A DNA stretch of 64,000 nt from Liolophura sinensis (taxonomy: Eukaryota > Mollusca > Polyplacophora > Chitonida > Chitonidae). The DNA lies in assembly GCF_032854445.1 (NCBI RefSeq), contig NC_088295.1, positions 11,025,385 to 11,089,384 on the forward strand, in the 5' to 3' direction. This document shows positions 11,070 to 24,079 of this stretch, piece by piece. The translations under genes were made by a program, and so were the position numbers. How positions within the stretch are numbered: the stretch's first letter is position 1; each line of letters starts with the position of its first letter. The notes under the pieces are model-generated. The model was not told the origin of the DNA and did not search any database. It was given only the letters and a program-made list of their open reading frames with translations.

Positions 11070-13325
11070 TCCAAATTGTTAAATCAGAGTAGTTGCAAGC
11101 CAATACAAACTGACTTGACACTGACTTTAGGCCCCATGTTACCTTTTACATGACTGTCTCCGGAGAATGTCAGAGCTTAAAATACAATAAAGAGTTAACA
11201 AAATTCACAACAATTTAGACAATGTTGCAAATCATGGTGCACGAATGAATACTCCCAGAAACGTATGTGCCTTGTTTCAGTTATTTTTAGAAATCAGGTT
11301 AAGTAAATGCTAAATCTAAACCTGACTTAATCATTAAGACTAATATAAGAGTCATTAAGAGTATGCTTCATAGTTGTCACCTGGGGGTAGCTACGACACA
11401 TGGTGGCCTGTCTTACGATTAACGTGATCTAATAAATAAATACCTACCACTGACTTACATCCATATCATCGTGAACACATATTGGTGTATGTGCAAGTAA
11501 ATCTAGCAACGTATTCTACACTCTCAGTGCCTGGTTTGCATAACTGTCATCACTTAACATATCTGATTTTTCCATCTCCGTGTCCGTGGATTTTTAGTGG
11601 TGACAGTGATGCAAAACGAGCAGAGCTGTCTTCGAATATTGTCAGTGGCTTTCCAGTGGGGCACAGTGTACCGGAGTACAGAGAGCGGAGCATGCGCTGA
11701 AAATATTGTCTGTAAGCATGTTAGTGGTGGCAGTGATGTATGATCAGCACAAAGAGCGGTACCTGGACATCTACAAAGGTAATTGTTCTCAGCATAATCG
11801 GCATTCTCCCACATTCTTAGTGTCACACAGGCGTCATAAATAGTGAGTGTGGGTGTGTTCATAACTGGCCTATCCGAAGTGTGTATGTAATAGTATCATG
11901 GCATAATGAACTACTACTGTAACTGCGAGTCAGATTTCACACATATGTCAGGTATCCTATTGCAATGATTCCAATGATATCATCACCATTGTACCCCCCA
12001 GCTATCTGGATTTGCAATGCGGGGTTTTCTCTCCGCTTTTCCGCTGTCTCGGGGCGATGCGACAAGAGTACGAACATGACAACTCCAATAGATATTACTT
12101 GTAGTCCAATTTACCACGAACAAGTAATTCCTTACACGGTAAAAGGATCTCCATAAGTCTGTTTTAGTTTTTTTTTTTGTTCTGTTAGCCCACCTACTGA
12201 TGACTGGTTAGCGTTGTTGTCTTGCACAAGTAGTTTCCAATTAAGGTAGAGTACGGTAGACGCTACCAGTTGATTTTCATGAGCTACTTCTCTTCATTGG
12301 CCCATATTTGGCCTGAAATGAATGGTTAATGAGCCGATTCGATCAAATTAGAAAGTGCCAGAATCTGAACAAGTGCGCTACCCTTTTCTGAAATTGCCTT
12401 GACACGCATTCTGTACTCATGGACATTGGTACAGCTGTACTAAACCAGTAGCCCTTCTCAAAAGTTGGGATCACACAACGGCAACAGTTCACTTAGTTTT
12501 ACACTGGTTTCACTTGCTTGTTGCCTCTGCCAAAGACGTTATGGCACACACAGGATCTGATAGCCCGGAAATCTTCAGACTAACCGAGGGCCACCGACTG
12601 CCGTTCTCTTTTTACCCTAATCCATTCCAAGAGCGGAGTCAACTGACTTTCCCGCCAGTAATAAGCGGCTGTTTAACCGTGGCCCGATAAAAACTGACAC
12701 AAATACTGCTGGAGTCCAAGAGCTTCTCCTTGGCTTGAGGCCAATCGATACGAGTAAAACTGTTACATAAAATAGAAAAACTCCTTAGACACAGCGTTTT
12801 TCTTTTACAAAATTCTATTAAAATGAAAATAACTCTACTTTTATGCGATTTACCATGCCAGTACTCTAATTACCTTTCGTTTACTAGGGCTAGAATGGCT
12901 TTTTGTGCAGCTTTTTTGTGAAAGCGGCAGAAAATCTCAAAAACATTACTCCAGGATTACATAGTAACCTTCACAAAAGTGGAATATATCGATGCTAATG
13001 ATTCTCAAAAGAGAAATGGAAACCACAAATTAGGCAAAGCAAATGATGTTATGTCCCATAGGTTTGTTGGTCGTATAAAAAAATTCCTATAATCCCAATG
13101 CTACACTTTAGAAAGTGGGTCAAAAAGAGCGTCAGACGTGTATTTACTCCTCAGTGAAAGGATGAAATCATTACGGTTAATTATTAGATGAAGAAGTTTT
13201 TCCTAACGTTGTCTCACTTCATTGCCGTCAAACGATCAGAAGTAAACTGTATACAGCTTATAGGCTTACACTTCTAACGTGCTAGAAACAGCCTTCAGAC
13301 CTCACTCCACCCACTTCCATTCGTG
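11070..13325. other. non-coding stretch, nothing recognised
   Basis: No convincing ORF or shared repeat was seen. Short overlapping ORFs around 11.5-11.9 kb on both strands lack motifs. Confidence 0.4.
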
Positions 13326-13328
13326 TTC

Positions 13329-13512
13329 GTGATTTATAAAAGAGAAAACGTGATTTATACGTAACTAGTCTTTCGTGATTTGTGCAAGAAAACACCTGAA
13401 TTATTCGGAACCCAGTCGTTAGATTTGTGCAAGAGGAAAAGTGATTTATTCGCAGCCAGACCATCGTGAACTGTGCAAGACAAACCGTGATTTATTGGTA
13501 ACCAGATTATTG
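13329..13512 (+). repeat. degenerate minisatellite, about 46-bp period, four units
   Basis: Units begin near 13329, 13375, 13419 and 13466. Each has a GTGATTT..GTGCAAGA..AA..GTGATTTATT..GTAACCAG pattern with many substitutions. The period is close to 46 bp, not a multiple of three, although a minus-strand ORF happens to cross it. Confidence 0.7.
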
Positions 13513-13778
13513 TCTAAACTTCATCCACTAAAGGCCAGGTGAAAGTTTAGAAATCCCTTCAGACAGTCTCACATCAACAGAAAAAGACAAATTGGTTTGG
13601 ACCTCTTCGCACAGGTCCATCCTTCCGAGAAAGCAAAACAGGTCGGTGAAATACATTAATGTAAGGAGAATTATTAACTTTACTCAATTATACAAAGACA
13701 AGCAAAACACTCATTTTTCTCAGCTGGAGGACAAATTATCGAGAAATTATGTCCTCTTGTTACGGATTGGACCGTAGG

Positions 13779-13889
13779 GGCGCCTTTTGGCGCGCTTGTA
13801 ATTCAATACACAGCCCGGTACGACAAGAATACACATTCAACACGACAGTTTTGGCGATGAGACCCTCTATGTTTGATGTACCGGGCTGT
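13779..13889. repeat. inverted repeat, 12-bp perfect arms
   Basis: ACAGCCCGGTAC at 13810-13821 and its exact reverse complement GTACCGGGCTGT at 13878-13889 enclose 56 nt. Just upstream is a GC-rich palindrome, GGCGCC-TTTT-GGCGCG. It could be a small foldback element. No protein or RNA gene was recognised. Confidence 0.6.
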
Positions 13890-14362
13890 TTTTATAGTTT
13901 TTATTCGAAGTATATTGGATATCGAATGGAACCATAACCAGAAAAAGCCGTAGCTATCCCGCTAATCCTAAAGTACCCACGTAGATCAGACACCGGAATC
14001 TGTGATACCTTACCATCTACGTCAGTGTGTTCTATCTGTGATGTACAATTAACATTATGTCATTGAATCGCACGCTTTCTCCAGTTTTAATCCCCAAGTA
14101 TAGATTGAATAATGTTAAGCTTGTGTCAGCAAAACACATTGATATTTATTGTACACAGTTTTGTATAGCATACACGTTGTTGCTCGATTTAATCCGTATT
14201 GATTACCTATACTTATAATTCCAGATGATGAGTATTTTTTTTCACATATGTTTTTGCACATATCACCTATTTAATTGAAAAAAACACAAAAATGTTTTAC
14301 TTAAAGCAGAAAGAACCAAGGAATCTGTTGTCAGTTGATACCAATTCATGCGTAATCATTAA

Positions 14363-14427
14363 GCTTTGCATCTCCTTCACCTATATCGCCTAGTGTAACA
14401 AACCATTAACAATGGTGTTAACGTGAA
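14363..14427 (+). repeat. 65-bp dispersed repeat, copy 1
   Basis: Starts CTTTGCATCTCCTTCACCTA and ends AATGGTGTTAACGTGA. It is nearly identical to 17273-17337 in the same orientation, with four or so substitutions. Flanking sequence is not shared. Confidence 0.85.
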
Positions 14428-15233
14428 CAAAAATCACAATAGGTCCAAATGGATCTGCAGATCTTCTCTAACCGTGTTTATCGTGTTGTATTACAAGAAT
14501 AAATTTGATAAGTTAATTATCTTATGTTTCGTTTAGCTTTATTACATCATCCTTATGTGAGATAGAATTTTTGTACAGTATAAGGGGGTGATTATTTTCA
14601 CAGATTTTTGTACAGAATGAAGCTTCAGTCCTTGTTATATCTGTTTTTTATCAAGTGTATAGCATGGAAATCAAATTTCAATGTAGAATACCAATCTTTT
14701 TATTTCTATTTTGACGTTTCCAATATATCACATTATTATCTCAAGTCGATTTAGCTATCGTCGATTTATTTGAGCCAGAAAAATCTGACAAGAGTCTATA
14801 TGCACCCAAAAAGACATTTGTATACCAGCCGCCAAGCAATATGAACGTTCAGGGTCAGTAATCACAAGGTCAATTCCCAAAACAACACAAAACCAGAAAG
14901 TAACTAAGAATATATATAAAGTACAAAATTTGGACACAGCCATGCAAAGAGAAGCACTCAACAGTTTCCTGTGATGCTGGAAAGACGCAATGTGCTCGTA
15001 TATTCAAGGCGAATGAGTTAAAGCAGTGTTCAAATGATATTCTATACTAGTGTACAAGTTGCCGATAATAAAATAAGTTTGTCAGTTGCAATTTGATTAT
15101 ATCCAATGTGGCGATTTCATTTAACACGATGAACATAAAGCCCTTAGCGCTGTATATTGAAACAACACACTGTATTACGGGTGGGTCGTGCCTGAATACT
15201 TGGACCAATACGACCTTTTTCCTGGAATGCCAG

Positions 15234-15293
15234 GCCAAAGGCAAATATATTTATCGTGTTCCACGCCAAAGGCAAATATATTTATCGTGTTCC
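15234..15293 (+). repeat. tandem 31-bp duplication
   Basis: GCCAAAGGCAAATATATTTA plus CGTGTTCC occurs at 15234 and again at 15265, exact over about 29 bp. This is a simple tandem duplication. Confidence 0.9.
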
Positions 15294-17272
15294 CATGCAT
15301 TGGAATGTCGTACGATCCCAGGATCTAGGAATACCAACAACCTTAAGACATGACCAGACAAGAGACTGGACACGGGAATGCCTCATTAGTTACGTATTTG
15401 ATTGCTGCTTATTAAAAACGCCATGTTCCAGTAATCACAAAATAGGCGAGGAAACGTTCTGATGACACGGCGAATCTGGCAATTAGAGGCCCACAGTTAC
15501 TTTTGGAATTGGCGGACATGGCTGGTAGATCAAGTTAATATTTCAGGAAGTGTCTCTTTTTAGCTTTCGCTGTTGCTGTCTGCAGAGCCATGGACAATTT
15601 ACCTCCAGATCATACATCGTTTCAAGTGCCTTAATTATAAAATCATGTTCTCTAAGACACAGCTGGATACGTTTAGGTTCGGGGTGATGCACTTTCTTTT
15701 CTGTCTTTATGCTATGCTGGTACAAAACAATGACATCACTATAAATAAAACTGAAATGTTTGAATGCGACTACATAGCATGACATCTTTGAAAAATAGAC
15801 ATTCTGGTGCTTTAGTCTCTGTAGTACCACAGTTTTGAGATGGAGTAAATAAGGATTGGTTCGTGAGATTTTGAACTGGAATTTATAATTCCACGGATTT
15901 CACGGGTCTCTGGTTGACTGATTTATTCATTAACATTGCACTCGACGCAGGCACTAGTCACTGGACAAGGAAGTCGTCAGCTTGAATCCTAGCTTCGTTG
16001 GTTTAAGTCATGGGATTGGTCGGATATCTGGGCACCTCCTAACTATATCTTACAGTGAACATAAAGTCTGCCATTATATATACATAGAAAAAATGATACA
16101 GTTATGACAGAGAAATGTGTAAAAACTTCTATGAAGTTTTGAAAGCCGAGAAGATGATGTTCAGCACTGGGAATATGGCTCTGACGGACAATTCACTCCG
16201 AGCAGCCATGTTGTAGAAGCCCTTATGAACTTGATCAATCACTAGCGCTGAAAGCGTCACGTGATAATTCGCTGTTACGTCAAAAAAGCTATTAGGTCTC
16301 GATTGTCGATGTGGTTTCTTCTAGTGGATAGACAAATATAAATGCAATAAACTGGATTTTGCGGTTATCTTAAGTGTTAAACTAATACATCTTGAACCAC
16401 ACATTTATGAGCTGTCAAGAAAACAGCCTCGCGAAAGTCATTGCTTGAAGAAAAATATTGTGACCTTTCCATTGTCTTTCCTTATCAAAGTCAGATTTAT
16501 TACGAAAATATCTTCTCAAACTCTGAATGAACAGGTCTGTCATCAATCACTCACTAAACGAGTGGCTAAGTATTGACGATTGTCTGCTATTTTCTTTGTT
16601 GATAAGCGGTGTAGAATTTTTTAAATATATTTTTTCTGGAATCCTACTTTATTAATTGATTAGCTTTAGTGGCTAACTTTGTGTCACTTTAAAGTGCATA
16701 TGGCAAAATTTCAAATTTCATAACCTAAAAGAAGGTCTGGTGACGAATTTTTACATTTAGATTTGTAGGTCAAAAATGGTTTTGGAAAATCAACTCTAGT
16801 TTTGCCTGGGGTTCTCTGATTTTCCTGGATCATGAAGTAACTTTACACAGGTCTTAAGTATGGCGACAATATCTAGTCAGGAAAAGTAATCATCTATAGC
16901 GAGTCAAAATACATAAACTGTGTACTAATACACTATCTGCTCTGATCAAAGTTACCCACGATTGCCTCCGTCGTACTAATGACATAGCCTGATAACTTTT
17001 TCACTTCTTAAAAGAGCGTTTCAAAATTGCCGACAGGCGAACATGATTGTCGGGTCTATGGGAAATCACTGATCCAGTATTCCCAACAAACAAAAAACAG
17101 TATTGTTGGCCAAATGCATGACGTCTGTAATTCTGTTAAGCGCTTGAATAATATATATCGAACCAAAACAACACAAAAATTATAAGGATTAGTACAAAGT
17201 TACTTGTATATACTATACTGAATGCGACGTGTAGGACGCCGATAAAGACACGCGCACATAGAGACGCACAGG

Positions 17273-17337
17273 CTTTGCATCTCCTTCACCTATATCGCCT
17301 AGCGTAACAAACCATTAGCAATGGTGTTAACATGAGC
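17273..17337 (+). repeat. 65-bp dispersed repeat, copy 2
   Basis: Partner of 14363-14427. It shares the internal block CACCTATATCGCCTAG and AACAAACCATTA. No inverted termini were identified, so the class is unknown. Confidence 0.85.
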
Positions 17338-18439
17338 TTTATTCTCCACAAACTTACGGACGCCTCTCACCAACAATGAATAGTCATAGATATACCACAG
17401 AAAACGGTATCTTTCTGTTTCCATGCCTTTATTGAGGAAACCAAAACCTGATCTTTGTGGTTGGATAAAACGTGTATATTCATGCTACACACTGCAACTT
17501 CAAAGTGTTTTAAAAATAAATACAAACTCGAAAGATGCTCGATAGCGAAATACAAAAGCATAGATATTCCGACAAAAAAAACGTATGCTGAAGTCGACAA
17601 ATCAAACTTTGTCGAAATATTGAAACTTCAAATTTTTTCGGAGTAACTATGATTTTGCATTATGTTAAAGTTATTGGTGGATCAACACGCTATTGGATAC
17701 TCCTGATTTGCAGGTAATCAGCAAAACTATAGATTTACAGTTCAAGGAGTCAAACCAGAGCAGTGACAGTAGTGTGATAATTGCTAAATGGTGAAATACG
17801 GCAGCTGGTGAAATACCGCCTCTTGACAATTTACCTCAGGGTTTTACTCTAACTGTTCGTGTGAAGGTGTTTAAATCAACGAGTTGGTAACAAACGGCGC
17901 TCAGTCAGGTCCTGGACAATCAAGGCATGTTTGTATATGTCCTTCTAGAGGACTCAAGTGTATGGAGTCCTTATAAATGATCACACTCTGTAACTGTTTC
18001 GTAACTCATATTGGCGAATTCCTATAACTGCAGGGAACGAGACTATGTGTGCCAAAAATAATAGACCTTTTAAAACTCAGCTTCCTGGATGTAGTCAGCC
18101 AAACTTGTTCGCATCAAATAATGGCAATTGATATCAGTTAGACCATCACTTATCCGGATATGCCCGACATGTCTGATTGGATTCAGACACTTATTAATCA
18201 AAATAACTTAGTTCTAGCTATGGTTGATTGTGCAAGATGAAACCTCCGATGACAGAAATGACTTTGAAACTATCCAAATACAAAATCACTGGCCGATGTC
18301 AAACATTCGGTAAATAGTGGGTTATGGATTCCAATAAAGTTATAATAATTATTTAATGAATTATAACCTCGCGAACCTTAATTTGGTTAAACGAACTCCA
18401 GAAGCTGTGAGCAAAAATGGGCTAAGTTAATTATTTTTG

Positions 18440-18655
18440 TTCAAGGGTTCTGGTTGGCTAATTCGTCTAAAATGTGATTGTTAGACCCTGCAACCGAGAT
18501 TGGAGGTTCGAATCCATCTCTTGCTGTTTCAGATGATACTTTAAATGAGAGACTAGGCAAATGCCAGTACTTTACTCAAGGGACTATGACTTACTCAATG
18601 TGCCTTTGTTTAAAAGAAACATATAAATGTGTATGTAAATAAATTGATGAATGAA
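18440..18655 (+). repeat. tRNA-derived SINE-like sequence
   Basis: A consensus RNA polymerase III B-box, GGTTCGAATCC, lies at 18505-18515, preceded about 50 bp upstream by an A-box-like TGGTTGGCTAATTCGTC. The sequence ends in an ATGTAAATAAATTG-type A/T-rich tail near 18650. It is distinct from family A. Confidence 0.55.
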
Positions 18656-18659
18656 GAAC

Positions 18660-21590
18660 CGGCCTTGTTTAACTCTGCTGTGGATGACATAAGGCATCAA
18701 ACGCGACATTCACCAGCCTGCTCTCAACACAAAATGTGCTCGTGAATCACTAATGTAGAAGAAATCAATCTAATCTAGATGTTATAAATAAGGTTTGGAT
18801 TTTATTGCAGATGGTAGGGAGTGACGCAAATGTGCCAGCACGTCAGCAGGGCGAAGAACGATGAGAGGATGGCGTGCTCCTCTTCCCAGTCCACACAATA
18901 CGTCAATAAAGTGTTCTAATTAGTATCAGTCCAAGTGATATCCCGATGAACACTGCTAGGAAATTGATTATGTGGTGTTCGCTGCTGAAATAATATATGG
19001 TATTGAACATTTAACAGGAAGAGATTGAAGGCACAATCCTATTACCAGAGCAGAGCGAAATTGTTACCCGTATTAAACCTATATTTGTGTCCGTTATCAC
19101 TGCCTGTCTTTTGTTCTGTATAATTCATGAGTGAATTTAGTTCAGTGATTGCATGAATACGGTATCGTGTAGTTAGAAGGTAGGTTTTGCGTGCGCTATT
19201 AAAGAATTCACTAGTGAAATGAAGTCTTTACCTTGTATGGAACGTACTGTAACAATATACTACAACTGCTGGTTCATAACAAATATTCCGCATAAATACT
19301 GATGTACATTCAGTTTGGTCAGGGTATCATGGCCCTGAATTTGTCTTCACATGATTAAGATCAACCTGATGTCATTAGTTATTAGTTTAACACAGACATT
19401 TCACGTAGATGTGTAGATGAAGTAACTTTCATCTCATCTTTAACGTTTGATTTCTTCGTCTGCATTGCACTACCCGTTGACTACTGCCTTTGTAAAAGCC
19501 CCTAAAAATCGACGTTGCTTTATTGCTTTTATTTTGTTACCTGGTTCTTTGGGAACTTCCGTTAAGGGAAATAGCCTTGGCGATTACATCGATGTGGAAT
19601 ATCCTGTTTACGCCTGACATGTTAGGGGCGCTGTAGGAATATGAGGTTCGACGCAGAGATTGAACGTAAATAATTCCTTTTACCAGAACTTTCTACATTT
19701 TTGGTGATGGCCTTTGACGGTACGGATGCGGATACATATGAGGCGAGGACAACACACATCTCGCTGTGTTTCTACGTAAACATCGCAATTGTTTATCGCT
19801 ATCTTTTGGAAAGAACGCGTCTTGATGTCATGCAAATATTCGAAAATCGTTTCTTCATTCCGCTACGTTTTTTACCCCATAATATCATGCTTCAGAGTAA
19901 AGTCTCGGTCTTCTTTGAGCTAGCATCCTTTTAAACCACAAGTCAAGCGACATTTGAAGAAGATGATGAACAAAGGCGTCAAGCATAGTTTAGGAATGAA
20001 CAAACAGCTGAATAATTATTTTTATATGATATAGTTGTTGATTGGCTCTTATCACAACTCGATGGTATTACAGGAAAACACATTATTGATATGCAGGTTA
20101 AATTCATTTTTGTATGTTCAGTCAAGACAAAACCACTTTGAGGTGACGCTTTAAGCAGAGCTTTCCTGTAGGGTAATAAAGTCTACACAATCTAAAGTCA
20201 AGTTGAATCTGTCTCTCATTACGCATTATTGTCACCAGAACACACTAGGCATCATAAAACAGTTCCGTTTTGTAGGTCTCATGTTTAGGGATGCATGAAA
20301 CTTAACTAGGTCTACCATGTTTTCCCGTCATGAAGATGCTAGGCCTAATGACTTTGAAGCAAAGTTGTACTTATACTAAACAAAATTTTGATGATTCTGA
20401 ACTTGAGCAGTATCCCTACATATTTCCACGAAAAGACAAAATCTGATCGCGAATCCGACCTGTCTCACAAGAAAAGCCCAGAGCGGACTCAAAGTTAGAC
20501 AAGAAACCATTGATCTCAATCATACAATCAACATATCGCAAATGTTTCGTACTATGCAACCATATCAATGAGCAAATGCTTGACAGTTAAAATCGTTAGC
20601 TGTCTTGTCAACAGTGCCTAAATATAGCGTTTCCAATACACTGAGCACAAGATCAATACTGGTTCATATTTCGGGTGCACAGAAAAGCTTCTAGGTGCAA
20701 ATGGATATTGTAGCATTATATAGCAAACACTGATCAGCGCCAGTATCTGTAATTAATTACACACAAACGATTAGCATTCCCGAACAAACACTCTGTGCAG
20801 TCCATATCAATAATTTCATGTAGAACAACGTAAGTCTTCACCTTATCATAAGGAAACTGTCAATTAAAACCTACCCAGTATATTTACTTCAGGCTGTCAT
20901 TTTGCACCTCTAAGACGTAACCGAGAGGGTGGAAAAAAGCTTGGTGTCGAATAGCTTCATTAAGGATCCCTGAAGCAGCTTTCTGAAAGCCACTGTTGTC
21001 AGGTGAGAGAACGCTAGGAACTGTCGACCATGCCGGAAAGGTACGGGTTTCCGGCCTTCTCAGAAACAGATCAAAAGACGTTGCCTGAGTGGAGTATCAT
21101 TTACTAACACTGCACTAATGTTCCCTGTCATGTGGATAGCTGGTCTCCGTCACACAACAACCCTTCTGATAGTCCCATGGGAAGCCCGATAATCCATAAC
21201 AGAAGTACACTGTATCATTACTATCATTAAATTATTGAAAATAATTAATTACTATCTATGATAACACAGAATTCTTGGTCCATTTTTTAAAAATTTGTCA
21301 TTCATTATACACACACATATTCACTCTAGATCACGACTGTGACGCCAGGCCTAGTTTTACCGTGGTAAGTCAATAGTATCTCGCATTTGTTACAGCGAGA
21401 TCGTGAAGTTCGAACTTGAAGGTGCGAATCCACCACACTTCATGGGAAAACGAACTATTTAGATATGGTCATGAAAAATATTTTGACCGCAGTTGCAACC
21501 AAGGCATTTTAGCTTAAGATGAGCGATGTGAGGACCCTTAGGCATATTGGCATGAGAGATAATGTTGGAGCATTGTATGGCAATATGTTC
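18660..21590. other. non-coding stretch, nothing recognised
   Basis: Short ORFs only; the one at 19701-19934 (77 codons) shows no motif. A weak tRNA-like segment with GGTGCGAATCCACC lies near 21420-21435 and may be another decayed SINE head. Confidence 0.35.
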
Positions 21591-21599
21591 ATTTCACTT

Positions 21600-21770
21600 T
21601 ACTACTAGTTGGATTCCTCTAGAGACACGGTGCTCAAGAGTTGGTCGCGTTCACATGCTTTGCATATCTTTGCGACTCGAAAACGTCTACCTCGTGATGT
21701 GCACCAGCGAACCCTACAATGGTAAAATCCACACATCGTGTGACTTTTATCGGGTGTCTTTGTTGACCTG
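21600..21770 (-). repeat. exon-like segment family E, copy at 21.6 kb
   Basis: On the minus strand the conceptual product has HHEVDVF, matching HHDVDVF in the copy at 25.6 kb. The segment begins after an AAAG acceptor-like site followed by TCACACGATGTGTG, against TCACATGCTGTGTG at 25.6 kb. The frame soon meets a stop. Related pieces occur at 23.1, 25.6, 27.5, 32.3 and 34.2 kb, all on the minus strand. It is either a decayed exon or a dispersed repeat derived from one. Confidence 0.4.
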
Positions 21771-22025
21771 AAGCAGTATGTTAAGAAAAGGTTGTAGGAA
21801 GCGTAAGGCAGGAGACATGAGCCGCACTACAGGTATCACACTGATACCAGATTGTACAGCATCAAAAGCTTGTGACATAACCAAGTTTAAAATTCATAAA
21901 AAAATCTGCTTTAATTTCACGTTTCTGTTTAAACAGGAGTTCATAATAGTGTTATAATTGAGTAATCACTGTCCTTTTAATGACTGTTAGGGTTTTAATG
22001 TATTATCAGAAATGATCGTGATAGC

Positions 22026-22300
22026 AAAACACAGTCTGAAATTATTCTGGTGAATGTTGAAATATGCTGTTGAAGTTATGACGTAAAAGTTCTTTGAAAA
22101 GACTAAGTTTCTGTGTTATCAAACATCCGCACAGCTAACTTTTTTCAATTCAATTCAGTTCAATTCAAAATTCAATTCGTGAAAGCACACACGGTCTGAA
22201 TTATTCTGATGAGTGAAATATGCTTTTAAAGTTATAATATAAAAGCTTTTTGAGAAAAACAATATTTCTGTGTTATCAAACATCCGCACAACTAGCTTAC
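22026..22300 (+). repeat. tandem duplication with 157-bp period
   Basis: TTCTGTGTTATCAAACATCC occurs at about 22109 and 22266, and the preceding 80 bp (TCTGAA.TTATTCTG.TGA.TG, AAATATGCT.TT.AAGTTAT) also match. An (ATTCA)n run separates the copies at 22142-22178. The copies differ by substitutions and small indels. Confidence 0.8.
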
Positions 22301-23139
22301 GGATATTTAAGGCTGTGTTTAAAATGTCATAAGCTCGTAAATCAAAGGTTAATATAGCCTGGCACTTGAAAACTTCCTGATAGACATTAAACTTAGCACC
22401 ATTGCATGTAATACTTCAAGAGCTGAGGTTGAAGCCGCTGATGGTTGCCGAAGTCCGGGGCATGCTGGCAAACGCATATGTGTGTTAGGATGATATTATA
22501 TAAGTCGTTACCTGAAGTACACCTGAATAAATAAACTTGCCCACTTAACAGTTAGAAATGGACAGTGTCACGCCCGGAGGAATGCCAGGCTCCCGCCGTT
22601 TATTTTGATGCTTCAAGTGTTGATATTTGCTCGATTTATTCACATAGCGATGTTTTCCCAAACCTGAAAATAAACACCACAGGCTTAGCTATCAATTCAG
22701 TGCATTTGAACCGAAGGGCGTTGTATAGAAATACCTCTAGTAATCGTTCAGTATAGAAACTGTACGGGCTCTAACACTGTTTTCTTGTAATGAATACATG
22801 GAGGAAACATGTTTTTTTACTCCTAATAACAAATAATTCAAATAATTAATATGAACTTTAACTACTTTTAATGCTGTTTTCGGAATTCGGAGTACAATTT
22901 CAGATACAATTTGGCCACCTCAGCTGGAGTTAATTTACGTGACATATGGCAACTGACCAGAAGTTAGGTTTCAATATCTGTCCAAACTGAAGTTCCATCG
23001 TTGTTAAGTGACAGTGTATCTTACAAGGCTTCTCTAGCAATTAAATTCGTGCTTGATCAAATAAACGGTGTATGTGAAGATGCCGATGTCGTGCAAGATC
23101 AATCGATGATAAAAAAAATATACTCAAGATTTCAGAACA

Positions 23140-23335
23140 GCAAGTGCCCTTTCGCACCCTGATCTCACACTGGTACAAAACTGTTATCGTAAACATGACG
23201 GGTTGATGGGCGTTGGTGCTAATCGTCTTTGGAGAATCGGCCGAAGGTGTTATCCCTTCCAATCTGTCATCTGGCCTGTTTCTAGGAGTTGAATTGATGA
23301 GTTCCAAGCAGGTGTTCAAAGTTTGGTGAGGTTAA
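23140..23335 (-). repeat. exon-like segment family E, copy at 23.1 kb
   Basis: It shares with 27.5 and 34.2 kb the blocks AAAACTGTTATCGTA and AATCTGTCA (plus strand) and the final CAGGTGTTCAAA. On the minus strand, after a GATGACAG acceptor-like site, it reads RLEGITPS and NAHQPVMFTITVLYQC, parallel to RLDGITIS at 34.2 kb and FMITVLYY at 27.5 kb. A TGTGAG donor-like site follows. This may be a real or decayed exon; the domain is not recognised. Confidence 0.4.
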
Positions 23336-23971
23336 AATAGTGATATTTATTATGTCGGGTCACTTATAATTGATTACATGTCTCAGAGTCCTTTTGAAAA
23401 AAAACTATTTTTAATCTTAACCGTACAAAAACACTGCACATTCGTTAATTCCAATTCACAGTGGTATCTTCTACGAGATTTACACAGACTATTTGGACTG
23501 TTCATTGCATCTACTGCTCCAGTGAACATATAAGCATGCTGAACCACAGACTTTGAGTGCTGGAGACATTAGATTTCACTGAGTTTACAAAAAAATCGTT
23601 ACACTAGAAGAATCTGAGATTATCTCGTAATTAGTACTCCTATCGTAATGAAGTGTCCCATAAACGTGAGGTAATTGTTACATTCTAAACTGATCGCAGT
23701 TGGATATCGCCTTGTTATAAGAGAGATTCTATCCTTGAACTGGAATGTCCTTGAAATGTTATCTTTAGCCCAGAAAAGCCAAGACATTATGGTTGAAATG
23801 ATGACAGGTATAACTGCGAAGATGATTATCTGTGATCGATCCCTTTCATTTGAATAAGTGTTTACTGGAGTGAGTACTGAAGCAGCCACAACAATTCATG
23901 AATTCCCTGAATTAGAACAAAACAATAAAATATTTCGCCATATCAATGTTACGAACTGTATCTAAAGTCCT

Positions 23972-24073
23972 CTGGGGCCATTTGCTCCTTGGTGACACGT
24001 GATACATTCACATGTTGTCATGGTAGTTACAATCAACTTAAACTACCATTGTTTTGTGCAATAGGCCCCAGAT
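23972..24073. mobile_element. MITE-like element with imperfect terminal inverted repeats
   Basis: It starts CTGGGGCCATTTGCTC and ends GTGCAATAGGCCCCAG. The ends are inverted complements over about 15 bp with a few mismatches, and the body is about 100 bp with no coding capacity. This is the size and form of a miniature inverted-repeat transposable element. Confidence 0.6.
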
Positions 24074-24079
24074 ATCGTT

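Larger units (their letters stand above)
14430..18430. other. non-coding stretch with small repeats
   Basis: It contains a 31-bp direct repeat near 15.25 kb and the 65-bp repeat copy at 17.3 kb. The overlapping ORFs at 15543-15830 (minus) and 15573-15782 (plus) have no recognisable domains. Nothing else was seen. Confidence 0.4.
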
